Source of the DNA: Eonycteris spelaea
Taxonomy: Eukaryota; Chordata; Mammalia; Chiroptera; Pteropodidae
DNA length: 64,000 bases
Direction: 5' to 3'
Assembly: GCA_003508835.1 (NCBI GenBank)
Contig: PUFA01000072.1
Coordinates: forward strand, 2,356,001 to 2,420,000
The position numbers and the translations under genes were made by a program. The number at the start of each line of letters is the position of its first letter. The first letter of the stretch is position 1. The notes below the pieces were generated by a model. It made no database searches. It was not told the DNA's origin and saw only the letters and a list, made by a program, of their open reading frames with translations. Of this stretch, positions 50,125 to 63,265 are shown one piece after another.

Positions 50125-50270
50125 CCGAGTGGGTCTGGTTGCAGGCCCTGCTCTGTGACAGGCCGGCTGTGTGGCCTTGGTCACGTCACTTCACCTCTCT
50201 TAAAAACTGAGTGTCCGCATTTCGTGGAATGAAATTCATAATCCTACAGTTCGTTTTGGACGTACAAGGG
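50125..50270 (+). mobile_element. MIR SINE
   Basis: CAGGCCCTGCTCTGTGACAG, GTGTGGCCTTGGTCACGTCA, CTTCACCTCTCTTAAAAACT and the following region match the sense MIR order. Confidence 0.65.
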
Positions 50271-50544
50271 GCTTAGCACAAGGCTTGGCCACGGCACACA
50301 CTTCCTGAGTGACAGCCTTGATCTCCATGATCATCATCATCACCCCCAGGTGACGGACGAGGACGTGGAAGCTCAGGACCTCGTGAGGCGCAGAGGAGAA
50401 CGTGGCTGGACGGCGTGGGACGAGGATGGACCATGGTGTCTAACAAAGCTAGCTTTGCCACTGACTAGCAGCATGACCAGCGCAGCTACCTTCTGACCAC
50501 CGCAGTCCCCTCTTTGATAGCCTGGGGACGGTAGTAACACCTTC

Positions 50545-51000
50545 CTGTAGGGGGTTGACTTGTGGCCCCCACCAGCCACGTCCAAGTCCTAACCATTGGG
50601 ACCTATGAATGTGAGCTTATTGGAAAGAAAGGGTTCTGCAGACAGGAGGGTGCGAAAAGTCTAGAGACGGCGCAATCCTGGCTTCGGGGAATCCAGTGAC
50701 AAGTGCCCTGACAGGAGGCGGAGAAGGCACAGGCAGAAGAGGAGACACGAGAGGGAGCAGCTGCGTGGAGACGGAGGCAGAGAAAGGAGGGAAGCAGCCC
50801 CGAGTGGAGGAGGCCTGGGAGCCGCAGGAGCCGGAAGAGGCGAGGCAGCATCCTCCCCCGAGGCCTCGTGGGAGCACGCCCTTGCCGGGGCCTGACTGGA
50901 GGCTTCCGGCTTCCGCACTGCGAGGGGGCCGATGCCTTTTGTTTCGAGCCACCCAGCTAGTGGTAATTTATTACGGTGGCCCTAGGAAAAGAATAGACCG
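50545..51000 (+). mobile_element. MaLR-type LTR, diverged
   Basis: GTGGCCCCCACCAGCCACGT, CCAAGTCCTAACCATTGGGA and GAATGTGAGCTTATTGGAAA at the start, and GAGCCACCCAGCTAGTGGTA with ACGGTGGCCCTAGGAAAAGA at the end. The interior is diverged and GC-rich. Confidence 0.65.
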
Positions 51001-52239
51001 CCCAGCAAGATCGATGTGAGAATTGATGAAATAAGGTTTCCTAAAGCGCTACTTCGTAGAGGCTTGGGGATGTGGGTCCCCCTTCCTTAGCACCCAGCTG
51101 GGAGGAAGGGCATGAGGAAAGGGAAGGAAGGGGGACGTGAAGAGGAGCCCCAAGCTCAGCCTTCCTGATGTGCCGGCAGGTTTCCCAGCCCAGTAGAAAT
51201 CTCACTGGGTGGACCCTTGGTGGCCCCAGCGGGGGACAGTCGGGGAGTGCTGGCAGGCACCAAACTCCTGAGCCAGCTGAGCTGGTTTGTGGCCTTTCAG
51301 CCTCTGAAGACAGCATTTGTCTCCTCTTTTTGTAAGCCCACCAGTGTGTGCCCCTGCTTCACAGAGAGGGGTTTGTTTGGGGCATTAAATGAAGCTCTTC
51401 TCTCCACCACCTCCTCCTCCTCCCTCTGGCTTCGGGCTCTGGGAGGTTTCCTGTGGGCTTCTGAAATGTCCTCTGAGCTCTGCCGGCCAGCAAAGCCTCC
51501 GATGCCCTCGATCAGCGGACCAATCGCTCGGAGGGGCGGAGAGAAGGGAGCCTGGCGTCTCTAAGATCGCTGAGGTCAGGTCTGGCTCAGAGCCATCCAC
51601 CCCCCCCCCACCAGGTAAGTCCTGTGAGCACCTGTCCCTTGCCACATGGGCTCACTCTGGAGCTCTGGACGTGCAGATGCCAGCGGGGTCGCTGTGGACA
51701 ATGGTGCAGGTTCGGTTTATACGGAGCTGAGGGGCAAGCGCGGTCAGTGTCCAGCCCGTGGCCAGATCAAGGCCCGGTGCACCTCCTTTCAACTCGCCCT
51801 CCGGCACACCCAGCAGCCCTGACACCAGCAGTGTGAGGCTGAGCCCAGAGCTCATCCCCCTAACTGGAAGCGTGGGACCTGGAGAGGGGCTCGGGCCCAG
51901 GGTCAGACGCTCGGGAGCCCGTGGGGCAGGCGAGGCCGGTGGCTGGCGGCCTTGCAGCCCCACCTGTCTGTGGAGCGGCCAACCAACAGAGGCATCGCTG
52001 GAGCCTGGAGCCCATCGGGGAGCCCTGGATTCTCTGGAGGGCTTCAGAATGCACCGCTTGGGGGTGGACTTTGTTCTTGAATCGTCGAAGGTGTAAGGAG
52101 CACAACTGTGGCCCTGCCTGGGCCGGTGCCCCGCACCTGGACAGCTGAGCCGCCACTCCAGCGGGCTCACCCACGGAGAGTCCTCCGGAACCTTCTGTGA
52201 CCTCCGACACACCTGGTCTCCACGCAGTGTCAGCACCCG

Positions 52240-52352
52240 GAGGGCAGAGCTCTGTTTTGTTCACTGCTGTGTCCCACATGCCTAAAACAGTGCTTGGCAC
52301 ACAGTAGGCCCACAAAAACTTCGTTATTTATTAAATAAGTGAATAAATGAAT
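52240..52352 (+). mobile_element. L2/MIR-type tail
   Basis: GAGGGCAGAGCTCTGTTTTG, ACAGTGCTTGGCACACAGTA, then AAGTGAATAAATGAA match the 3' end of L2. Confidence 0.7.
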
Positions 52353-55010
52353 TCCCACGATTCCTTGTCTCCTGCAAACATCAGCCCCCAGAGCTCGCTC
52401 TCTCTCTCTCTTGTGCTTCTATATATCTGGGGGGTCGATAGTCTGGACACAGACCAGAGGACTGAATACTAGGGACCAGGGTGTCCTGGGAAACACAGGC
52501 TGGTGACCATGACCTTGGCCTGTCCCAGAACATTGCCTACTCCCTCGGGCCCCAAGTTCACAGGACCTGTACTCTGGAGCTCGGTTTCAGGGCCAATTCC
52601 CCCTGTTTCTGCAGCCCCCGAGGGGCAAAACCCCTCACTGGTGGAGGTCAGCGCTGCCCTCCACCCCAATTGCACGGCAGCCAGAGCTCACAGGCCCGAA
52701 GCCATCACCCCTTCTCTTCCTGGGGAATCTCCAGGCTTGTTAATGACCCCGCCGGTTTCCTCGTAGGGTACATCTGAGAACATTTCCTTCCCAAATAAGC
52801 TTTAATTGCTGTTGAGCTGTCACCATCCTTTTATTTGGGGAAATCACTGCTGAGTCCTCTCAGCCTTCTCACCCTCCCTGGGGTCATTGCTGGTGCGGTC
52901 TGAGGACAACAGGAGCCCGTGCTGGATGGCGCCTGTGTGGCACACTCTGGGGGCCCCCCAGATCCTCGGTCCACCTCTCTCCTTCCGGCCCTGGGCCAGG
53001 AGGCTAACACCATGGACGAGTCAGTGGGCATCCTTGACTTGGCTTCTGGAGGAGCATGCAGGTGGGACTTCCTTCCCCGGCTTCCTTCCTGCGGGGTGCG
53101 CATCAGCTGTCTGCAGTCTTCATAAAGGCCACAGCTCCCGCCAGGTGACTGTCGTTACGGCAACCCTCCTCTGGGCTCTACCTCCCTCACCTGTCCAGGC
53201 CCGGGGGTGTGAGGCTTCTTCTGTGGCTCGCCCCTGTGTGCTCACCATCCCTTGCAAGTTTCCCATGACCTGGCCCACACCCTTGTCAATAGTCCTGCAC
53301 TGACGCCCTTCGTCCACCCATCTGCTGAGCACACCATCTGCTTCCAGACGGGGCCTCAGGAAGCCACATCATCTGACCTCTGGGCTCACACGTCATGAGA
53401 CCAGTCTAGAAAGAGATCCTAGAGCTCTGGGGACCCTGATGGGGACAGGGGCAGGGGAATGAAGAGGAAGAACCACTGCCAAAACCCGCAACCTCAGGCA
53501 AGTTCAAGTGGGTGTGGTTTGTTCCTCATGGTTTGCTTCTCCTCCCTCACAGTCCCAGGGTTGGTCTGGGGCAAATCTGCCCCCTGCACTGTCTGAGGCC
53601 CGATTGCCCTGGGTGGGGCAGAAAGGGCAGGTTCTGAGGGGGTAGATTTTCAGTGGAGCCATCCTAGCTGGGCTGAGCACCGGGGGCCACCCGAGGCGGA
53701 TGGCTGTGCAGGCCACACACTGTACAAGTTGAAGGCTGTCATTTATGCCATAGTCTTTGCAAGCGGCTCCCTCCACATTGTGCAGTGTGCAACCTGCACA
53801 ACCATTTGTGGCGACCCTAGGGAGTATCATTTGCTTGGTTCAGCGCTGGCCCCAGAAAGCAGAAAGAGAGGACAGGTAGGAGGAAGAGGAGAAGGTGAGG
53901 GAAGGAGGAAGGAGAGGCAGATTTGGTAAATTATTTCAGGTTCTGGGCCTGGCCAGAGCAGCCTGACACTGCCCCAGGCTCCATGGGAACCACATGCTGC
54001 TCTATTTCACCAGATGACTCAGAACCAAAATCCTTTCTCTTAGAAAAAAAAAAAAAGATCCATAAGCAGGTGCAGAGTGAATTGCGCTCTCTCTGAGGAT
54101 GCTGGTATGATTCTCTATAAAGGAAGCCAGGCCCCAGCCCCCGGGGGTCCTGCTGTGAGCAGCTCTGCGTGTGTCTAGGCTAATTCGGAAGGGAAAATGA
54201 CTTGGAAGTGGTGCTGGTTTTTCCATTTCCAGGCTCCTGCCCGGCTTTCGGCTCCCTCCTTCCTCCCAGGGAGGTAGTCCCGGGCCCAGGGATGAGCTCT
54301 GGATTGAGGGCATGGGGCTGGGTTTGTCCTTTGGGTTCAGTATGTGCTGTGACTTCCTGGCTCCATTCTGGGGCCAGCCCAGCCCCAGGACGTGGGCAGG
54401 ACAGGGGCTCAAGGGGCAGCTCATGGGCAGATGAGGTGGCTCCACCGGTGGGTGCTGAGAACACTTAAGGCTGCCTCTGCCACCTTCCTCGCTTTCTCTC
54501 ACTTAAGGCTGCCTGGCACCCAGGAGGCTGTCTCAGTGCGGGACTTAACATGATTTTCTGAGCGGTAGAATGCCGGGTGCGTGTGGGGCGAGGTGGGCAG
54601 GTCCAGTGCCGGCAGGGCGATGTGCTTGGGGGTGTTGCAGCCCCCAGGGATGCCTGGCCTGGGCAAGCCTATGTCTTTAACCTCCTGGCCCCAGGCCCAG
54701 CTGCAGCGAACAGCTCCTCTGAAGCTAACCACGCCCAGCAGTGCTGGGGAGCGGGACGCCCACACCCTCATCGGCGCTCCCCAGGCCTCAGTCTCCCCGA
54801 GTGTGGGCCTATCAGCCAAGTCACTCATCTGGTTTACCCAGCATGTCATGGCAGTGCTGAACAAAACTGCGCCCTCTGAACTAACGACTCCGAATCAGAA
54901 AGGGGGTGAGTGAACATCCGGAGAAAGGCACCCCTCCACCCCTCCAGCTGCCCACCCAGCACCCAGCTTCCCCTCCACACACAGAGGAACCAGGGATTCT
55001 CGACACTCAC

Positions 55011-55094
55011 GCAGGAGATACTCCGAGCTGTCGTGGTCGTAATCGTTGTCCTCTGGGAAGTGATTGATCCGGAAGCAGTGCCCTTTATAGAGCC
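55011..55094 (-). CDS. CACNG4: CACNG4 exon 2 (ectodomain)
   Basis: 84 bp, acceptor CTCCAG to donor CTGC|GTGAGT. It encodes [20 protein letters not shown] and DSSEYLL, the acidic part of the first extracellular loop shared by type I TARPs. Upstream phase requires exon 1 to end in a single G (Gly split codon), as in human CACNG4, but exon 1 is beyond the window. Human has IYKGHC where this has LYKGHC. Confidence 0.95.
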
Positions 55095-56489
55095 CTGGAG
55101 GGAGCAAGCGGAAAAGAACGTCGTTACTACTGTTCCCCGCGTTCACGCATCCATTCATTCCAGGCCGGGTGACTGCATGGGTGCCGGGCTGTGTGCAGGC
55201 CCTGAGCACGGAGAGAGGAGGCAGGCTCAGGCGTCCCCGGCCGGTGCGGGGAGGGGGGCAGGCGTATGCAAAGGGAACAACCACACAGTGGCTAAGTGCC
55301 CCAAAGCTGAGCCCATCATTTAGGGTCATGTCTGATTTTATCACCCATGAGCAAAAGGACAAAACCATCAATAACTATGCAGGGACAAGAGGCCTCAAGC
55401 AGCACTGTCCTGGGCAAGCAGGAAGTGCAATTCAGGAAACTGCAGAGCCATACCTTAAGAACTGACAGAGAATTTGCCACTGGTCAGAGGGGACCTTCTA
55501 GGCAGAGGAGGGAGCCATGAAAGACAGCGGTAGGGTCAGAGCCTGGTGCATCTGGGGAGTGGTCGGAAGTTCAGTGACACTGGAGCTTTGAAGGACCAGT
55601 GTCGGGGGAGGGGCTGGGGCTGAAGAGGGGCTGGAGGCCGAATCAGGGGGGCTACGGGTCAGGGATGTCAGGAGGGAACTCGCCCCAGGTGTCCGTCCGT
55701 GTCCTTCCCTCGCCCTCAAATGCAGTCATGGTGCGCCGCCCCCCTAAGGGGCAACCTGATTCCAGCCCTTCGCTCAACGTGATGGAAGGAAGAGAACCCG
55801 AGCAAGAGACATTCCCGAGAGAACAAGGCGGCTCTCGCCTGCTCTGAGAGGTAGTCCTCCCCGGTGGAAGGCAGGACACTCCGGTTAGTGTAGTAACTAA
55901 CTGCAAGAGGACAGGCCGGTCCTCTCTTCCAGAAATTTCCATCCAACTCTCCCAGCGCCTGCTCCCCTGCGGTCTGGGAATGGCCAGCACAGAACTGGAC
56001 ACAGGCAGAGGGGCGGTCCCCTGCCCTGCCAGCCTCGCCCCTCGCAGCCAGGTCCGCGACCTGCTCTCGCAAGGAGCTCACCTTGATGGCTCCGCACAGC
56101 CAGGCCGGGACTACTTCCAGCTGGGGCCGATTCTTGTGGCTGCTGCCGCCCCCGCAGCGCAGACTGACCTCACGCCCGAGCTGGAAGCAGGCCCTGCGCT
56201 GACCCGACGCCATCTCTAGGCACTTCCAGGCGGGAGTGGTCTCTGACTGGCTGGGGGCGCGCTGCTCTTCCAGCCGCTTACTGATTAGCTGGCCTACTGG
56301 CTGCCTGCCCAAGCTTTCCCCTTGCTCTGCTTCCTTAGCTGCTGCCTCCAGAGAAGTGGGGTGCTGGGTAAGGACCCCTGCTTCCTCCTGAAGGCCCACG
56401 GGCCTTGAGGACCATTGGTGGGGGGGCTGAGCTGGGTCATGGATGGTCAAGGACAGATGAGGGTCTCAGAGGTTGATGCCTTGAGTGCT

Positions 56490-56640
56490 AGATGCTTCGA
56501 CATTGTTCTCTGTGCCAGCTCCAGCACCTGTTACCTGCCTCAGTCTCCTCATCTGTGGACCAGGGACGACCACAGCCCTCATCTCCTAAGGATCGCAGGA
56601 GACGCGCGTGAGATAATAAGTAAGAAGCACTGAGGGGGTT
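56490..56640 (+). mobile_element. MIR SINE fragment
   Basis: TGCCTCAGTCTCCTCATCTG, TGGACCAGGGACGACCACAG and GAGATAATAAGTAAGAAGCA resemble the MIR 3' half. Confidence 0.6.
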
Positions 56641-57114
56641 CTTGGCCCACGGCGATGGCTCAGGGCAGGGTTGCTGCTTTCCGACCCAGAAATCACCTGC
56701 TCCTTGCTCTGCGGGTCCTTTCCTCTTTTGTGAGTGGTTGAGTTGGTGGAAAATCATAAGTGTTTGTGTTCAAGGGGCAAGTGCACCAGGGAAGGCTGGG
56801 GTTGGGGTGGCCAGGGGTGGGAGGACACAGAGGCTGGAGTGGGCCAGCCACGCTCTCCCCGCACCCCCAGATCCCGCACCCCAGATACAGAACAAGCGTT
56901 TCCAGGCTGGGGTGCACTCGGTAGAGCTTTCTGCCACTCCTCCACGTCCCGCACACATTTTCAGGGCTACTTTATGGATCTAGACACAATCGCCAAGTCA
57001 CACATGCTTGTTGCAACAAGTCGAACAGAAAGAGGTTGAATAGTAAATAATCTCTCTTCAGATGCGTTTTCCAGGGTCAATAGTCTGCTGTGCATCTTCC
57101 TACATCTTCCTATT

Positions 57115-57800
57115 TTTTAAAAAAATTAAACTTTTTACTTGGAGAAATTACAGATTTATACACCGTTGTAAATCGGTGCTGTTACCCAGTGTCCCCATCA
57201 TCATCGCATTGCAACCAGATACTGACATGGCCACAGTCAAGACACAGAGCATCTCCACCCCCAGGAGGACCCCTCTGTGGCCTTTTATACTCACACCACC
57301 TCCTCCCGCCCCCCAGCCCCGCCTCGGCCTATGGCAACCACTAGGATGTTCTCCATTTGTACACTTTGGTCATTTCGAGCACGTTCTACAAATGGACTCC
57401 CGCAGCTGGTAACCTCGGAGATCGGCTCTTTTCACGCAGCATAATTCCTTTGAAGTCATCCAAGTCGTTGATGGATCAACAGGTTGTTCCTTCTAACTGC
57501 AGAGCACTATTCTGCGGCATGGCTGTACCCCAGTTGGTGACATCTGGATTGTTTCCAGCTGGTACACCTGTGGTTTCCAGCTGTCCCGAATAACGCCATT
57601 AGAACCAGTCATGCGCAGAGTTTTGGGTAAACTTAAGCTTTCATTTGTCTGGGATAAATGCTCAGGAGTGAAACTGCTGGGTCATATGACAGTTGCATGT
57701 TTGGTTTTAAAAGGGACTGACAAACTGGTTTTGAGGACGGCTTTATCCCTTTTTAAAGATGGAATTATATACTACACTCCGTCACCTGGTTTTTTTCCCC
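57115..57800 (-). mobile_element. L1 3' fragment, antisense
   Basis: Reverse-complement L1 text: CTCTTTTCACGCAGCATAAT, TCATCCAAGTCGTTGATGGA, GGATAAATGCTCAGGAGTGA and ACTGCTGGGTCATATGACAG. Degenerate, no ORF. Confidence 0.75.
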
Positions 57801-58458
57801 TTAACAATATGTGCAGACATCTCTCCAGGTCAATACCTATAGATCTGAGTTTTAAAAAACTTGTGTATTTTTAAATAAAAAAAAAACCCAGTAAGTGAAT
57901 AATCCTATAGTTGCCGGAAATCTCACAAGGAAATAAATAGCATAGATACTAGGGAAATAAAGTTTGCTCCAGCACTGATAATGCGAGAAGAAAAATGTTC
58001 TCTGGCAAAAATGAGAAACCATATATTTATCTGTTCAGTCTGAAAACTCAGGTTTTGAAATATTAGCTCGCATAGAGACATGTTTGTTCCAAGTGCTCCT
58101 GCAATATATTTTGCTAACCTCCACTCCACATTGAGGATGCTGTTTTATATTAGGCAGAAATTGAAAATGGAAATTACTGTCCAAAATAATAACTCATTGT
58201 TAACACATTCTTTTTAGTGGCTTCGTAGCCTTCCATAGTTATCATTTATCAATTCAACCATACCATTGAAATAGACATACCCTTTCTTGGGGCTGCATGT
58301 ACATACTATGGGTCTCCCCACAAAGAATTATGCTCCGGGATACACTGGACTACGTGCACTGTGCAGTCACTCCTCCACTAGTGGACCCCTTACCTTTCCT
58401 TTCTTCTCTCCCTCCTTCCTTCTGCACCAAGATCATCTGCACAGACTAAAAGAATGGG

Positions 58459-58890
58459 TGTTGTCGTAGGTTGAATTGTGTCCAACCCAAAAGGTATGTT
58501 AAAGTCTTGGTACCTGAGAATGTGACCTTGCTCGGAAACAGGGTGTTGAAGATATAATTTAAGTTTTAAGATGAAGTCACATTGAACTAGGGTGGGCGCT
58601 GAATCCTTATAATATGTAGGAAATGCAGACAGACACGGGGGAGAAGGCCATGTGAAGACAGGCAGAGACTGGAGAGATGTTTCTACAAGCCGAGGGGTTC
58701 TCAGGAGTGCTGGCGACCACCAAGAGCGAGGAAGAGGCAAGGAAGGATGCCACCCCATCTCAGAGGGAGCACGGCCCTCCCGATATCTTGATTTTGGGTT
58801 TCTGGCCTCCAGCACTGTGAGACAATCAATTGCTATTGTCCGAAACCCCTCCGCTTTGTGGTGGTTTGCTATGGCAGCTCTAGGAAATGA
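58459..58890 (+). mobile_element. MaLR-type LTR (MLT1-like)
   Basis: GTAGGTTGAATTGTGTCCAA, GTACCTGAGAATGTGACCTT, AGATGAAGTCACATTGAACT, GAAGGCCATGTGAAGACAGG, GATATCTTGATTTTGGGTTT and CAGCACTGTGAGACAATCAA in the expected order. Confidence 0.8.
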
Positions 58891-60811
58891 TTTCAGGCAT
58901 GTTGCTGGTTGCTGGTTGCTGTGTGAGAGGAAGTACATCCTGCCTCTTTGCTGGGGCCCAGCCCTGCAGCAGGTGAAAGTGGCCCCGCTCACAGCCGTGT
59001 TAGGCCTTCCTGCTTCTCTGTCAGCTACAAAGTCCGTGGGCGGTATCGAAGAGGCCACGTTTACTGAGCATCTGCAAAAGCACCATCTTGTCGAGTGCGC
59101 TTCAAGGAAACTCATGCAGTTTTTCAGGATTAGGCCTCCAAAGAGACTTTGCCAGTCGACCGGATCCTCTAGCCAGTACCTCCTGTTTGAGAACTGCCAG
59201 GGATGGGGACCTCGCCACCTCCCACAGCATTCCATTTTTTGAAGCAGCTTTTAAGTTCCTGAAAGGACACCTGCCTCCACAAAACTTCATCCACGGGTGG
59301 TATTTATAATCCCTTTTGGGGGAAAAAAAATTCTTTCAGTCATGTGTCAACCTTTCAAATCATGGAAGAAAGAAATCGTGTCTAATGGGCTGGAAGCACA
59401 AACAATTTTTTTCAGCTGTCCAAGATTTGTGGGTGAGGAAAAGAGGTGACTTACAGGCTGCCAATAGTTGGGACCAGATGCCTTCCCTGGCCAGACTTTA
59501 TTAAGAGGCCAGAAGCCTGACCTCACGTCCCCAACCTGACCTCCACCCCTAGTCTAGAGAAGTGGTACATGGAGAGTGAAAAAGACTGCCCCCTGCCCGT
59601 ACAGTCAAGAATTTGGAAATGTCCTCTAAACGAATGTCCAACATTTTTAGTTCCTCCAGCCATTCCTTTTATGATGGTACTAAGACCCTTCTCTAGCCTG
59701 GCCCCCTCCTCTGGGTCAGCTCCCAACTGTCCCAGAAGCACAGCACCCACCACCAAGACCGCCATTCTGGGCTGGGACTAACCAGCCCAGAGCCCGGTAG
59801 CACCATCCCCTCCTCTTCTCTGGACCCCATGCTTCTGTTAATAGGACCCGGTGTTTTTGCCAATTTGGTCTCCCAGGACTTTTTCACGAGGGCCGCCTCA
59901 CCTCTCCCAACCTGTTTTTGTTGAGTGGAGCGTTTGGTCCTGGGGACTTCACATTTGTCCCTGTCCGATTTAATTTCGATAGCACTGGCCCGAGGCATTG
60001 AATGGGGAGAAAATCAATGGCTGATGCGAGGAGTATGAGACCAGGCCATTTCCAGTCCACTCTGCGCGTGCTCTCTCTCGGTGGACGGGCCCCGCCTGCC
60101 GTGTTACATGTATATTAAGTGATATTTAGGGCAGTTAATTCTGAGATCCTGGCCCAGCCACACTGCAGGAATACTGAGGCACGTGGAGTCTGAGGTCGCT
60201 GGCCTGTGTGCTCAGAGACTCGATGGCCAGGAAACCACTGGTGTGAAGAGCCTTCATGAGCCACGTGGTCCCAGGCATGCTATCTCTTCATCCACAAAAC
60301 TCAGGAACTGGGTCAGAGGGAGCCCCGCCTGCCCTAGGGTTCTAGGACCGTTGCGCAGAGAAAAGGTATAGGAGCATGCCTATGTATTAAGATAGCCATT
60401 CAGCCGCGTAATCCATGAACCACTTTTGTTAAAGGTATTTCTATAGGCAGAGGAAGAAGCATCAGGAAAGAAATATCCTAAAGTGTCTGCAGCGTATTAT
60501 TTCTGGGTGGTACGGTCATGAGTGAATTGAAATGTTCTCCTCCCATTTCTTTTCTGTATTTTCTGAGTTTTCTACGATGTCTGGAAATGAACCAATAAGG
60601 CTTATTAAAAGAAAGAACAGGAACCGAACCCTTGATTCGAAGTGACGAGGTGCTGGTGTGTTCGAAATGGCCACAGGTCCACGGTGGGAGCGGGTGAGTG
60701 AGGCGGGAATTGTGGCGCCTGGCAGGTGTGCCGGCTGCATTTTAGCCTCTAGAGCACGAGTGATCTGTTGTCCTCTCTCTGGGCTGTGACAGTCATGCCC
60801 TGATCTACAGC

Positions 60812-60912
60812 TAGGGTGACTGGCCCCCCAGCTCTCTGGGTACCGGGACGCAGGACTTCCGATGCTAACACCAGGAAAGGCCCCTGCGGACCAGGATGAG
60901 TCAGTCACCCTA
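60812..60912. mobile_element. 101-bp terminal-inverted-repeat (MITE-like) DNA element
   Basis: Perfect 10-bp inverted ends TAGGGTGACT (60812-60821) and AGTCACCCTA (60903-60912). The interior is GC-rich with partial self-complementarity (CCGGGACGCAGGACTTCC and ACCAGGAAAGGCCCCTGCGG). It resembles palindromic mammalian DNA-transposon relics; the family is not assigned. Confidence 0.7.
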
Positions 60913-63079
60913 CGAGTCATTTCAGGGGCGCCAGCGTCTGACCTCAGCCTCCACGATGGGCCACCTGAGAGGTCGGTCGTAACTAAGGGAATCCTGGAGC
61001 GAAGGATGTGAGAGGGCGACTCAATAATACTGGTGATAATTCACCTAATCCTTTACCGTTTGCAAAGCGTCTTCACAAGCGCTGGTTCATTTGACGCTCA
61101 TCAACACTAACAGCTGCAGCGGACACCTACTGACAGTGTACGGACACCCTTGGCCCCGCCTCATGCTTCTCTGCCACCTGTTACTCCGCCCGTTCACTGA
61201 TGCAGCAGCTGGCTCCGCGCTCCGTGTGCATGTCACCGGCTGATGCCTCCTCTCAGCGGCACCAGTGAGTTCTTGCTTTTTGCCCCTGTAACTGGATAGG
61301 TTGCCCAGGGGAACTGCACTGGTGTGCACATGTGGAACTGGAAGCTCGAGGGGTTCACCCTGCCCCACTTCCCCCGGGTAACCTAGAAGATGGGAGCTGG
61401 GGAATAAATGTTCCCACCTCCATCCTTAGGCCCATTCTACCTCAGCAGGACTGAGCCAAAGGATGCTCATCCACTCAGGGACCCTTGCACTGCTCTGCCT
61501 CTGTCTCGGCTTCACTGTCCCCAGGCCCTCCCCCGTGCCTGCTCTGTAGGATGGCCACCCACGATACGCCACCTGCATGTAACCCCTGGCTGGGCTAGGA
61601 TGAAAGCCGGTGTGCTGAGCACGTTCGCTGCATCGGCCCACTTCGTCTTTTTTTAAATAATGCTCCTTTGAAGGTGGAAGAGAGAGGCTTAGAGATGTTG
61701 AAAGCACTGCTTTCACAAGCCCCACTGCAGAGGCCCAGCTCTGAACCGGCAGGCATTCTCCCTTCCGCCATAAAGGAAAGTCTCCTTTGCTCCATTTAAA
61801 AAAAAGAGGCTCCAGGGACGCCCGGCATGCACGTGGCAGAGTGGCAGCCCCTGGAATCCAGCGTCTCGACAGCCCATTGTGTTCTCTGCACGCGGGAAGG
61901 GGGTCTGATGCCATTAGGAAGGCCTCTGGTCTTCCTCCCCAAGACAAACCACAAAGAGAAGCCAGACAGCAACCAAGAGCGCTGGGTTCAAGAAAACGGC
62001 TCCCCGACAGCGAAGCAGGAGGCGATGGTGTCTCCAGGCCTTGGAAGAGGCAGCTGTGGACTGGCAGGGCTGTCGCGGGAAGGAGGCCTGGCAGGGCCCC
62101 TTTCAGCTCAAGGACGGGCTGAATGTGAATGCGCAGAACAGGGAGCCGTCGAAGAGGGTGCTGAGCAGCGCTTCTCCGGCATCCTTTCCCCAATGGTCCC
62201 TGCACTGAGCACACACGTGCCAGGCGCTGGGGCTACAGGCCTGAGGTAGGCATCGTCCTACGCTCCTGTGCTAGGGGGGCGCGGGGGAACTGACAGCACG
62301 AGGAGATAAAATAAATGACTGTCAGCATTGTTTCAGGTGGGCAGACGGGCTGGCAGGCACGGGAGGTGTTTTAGAGTGTGGGTCCCTGTTCTGAGCCTGT
62401 GGCCGAGCTCAAAGCTGAGGTTGGGGGCTCAGGCTGGTGTGGGGCCCACATGTGGGAACAGATACCCCTGTGGGGTCGCTCAGACACATGATTTCAGGAC
62501 AGCGCCATCATCCCGGCCCTCCCTGGTCAATACAAGGAACGGAAACGCCCAGACGAGGCCCGGCTGCTGACGGAGGCTGCCCACACGGGGAAGGAGGCGA
62601 GGGTGGACCACACGACGGCCAAACCTTCCACCGGCTTCGTGTGAATCGTCGTACGTGTTGGGAAATCGTCGAACGACATTTATTTTTCCAAAGAGCTATC
62701 AGTTTGAACTTTATAATAATTCGACGTGGCCACCTCCTACCGTGAATCAGGCCATTGTATGCTGGTCAGTGCCATGGTCCAAGGATCCAATGAACCAAGT
62801 CCGTATCTCAGAGTGGGGCGTGTGGGAAGAGCATCCTGTCCTGCTGCCAATCACCTCCTGGAAGAGCTGCTCTTCCAGTGTTTTCCCAGGGCTGCTTATC
62901 TGTGAGCCCGCCCCCTGCCCTGGCCCAAAACTCCCCCAGTAAGGGCAGGAGCAGCCTAGCAGGCCTGGATGGCTCTGTTTCCAGAAAGGACCCAGGACTT
63001 GGTAGAGGAGGTGGAGAACTGAGGGGTGGCAGCTTTGGACCAGGATCACAGGTGAGGAGGTGAGGAAGAGTGTTATCCT

Positions 63080-63265
63080 CACAATATGAATAATAGCAGG
63101 GACTTACTTAGCGTCTGTTGTGTGCCGGGCACTATTCTTGAGCAACTGGAGTTTATTAGCTCACTTCATCTTCATCCTAGCACTATGAAGTAGGTAGGAT
63201 TTGTGACTAGGTTTCCTAGGCAGGATTTGAAGCCAGGCCACCAGGCTCCAGACTACGTGCCCTGA
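63080..63265 (-). mobile_element. MIR SINE, antisense
   Basis: GCGTCTGTTGTGTGCCGGGC, CTCACTTCATCTTCATCCTA, TTTGAAGCCAGGCCACCAGG and CCAGACTACGTGCCCTGACC follow the antisense MIR order with an internal deletion. Confidence 0.75.

Larger units (their letters stand above)
49625..55010 (-). other. CACNG4: CACNG4 intron 2
   Basis: 5.4 kb, donor C|GTGAGTG to acceptor CGGCCAG. It contains a 21-C run (49836-49856), a MIR (50125-50270), a MaLR-type LTR (50545-51000), an L2/MIR tail (52240-52352) and a (CT)n tract near 52399-52411. ORFs here are not gene-like. Confidence 0.85.

Noticed and set aside
53690..53830. Conserved-looking ORF on the - strand (CVACTAIRLGWPP)
   Set aside because: The nucleotide text looks like a dispersed mammalian repeat; no known protein family is recognised.
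58390..59235. 281-codon open reading frame on the - strand
   Set aside because: It runs antisense through the MaLR LTR at 58459-58890, has no domain or family motif, and lies in CACNG4 intron 1. Chance ORF.
61426..62214. 262-codon open reading frame on the - strand
   Set aside because: Low-similarity, Ser/Leu/Arg-rich composition expected from GC-rich sequence; overlapping ORFs of similar length on the other strand; no splice or poly(A) context as a gene.
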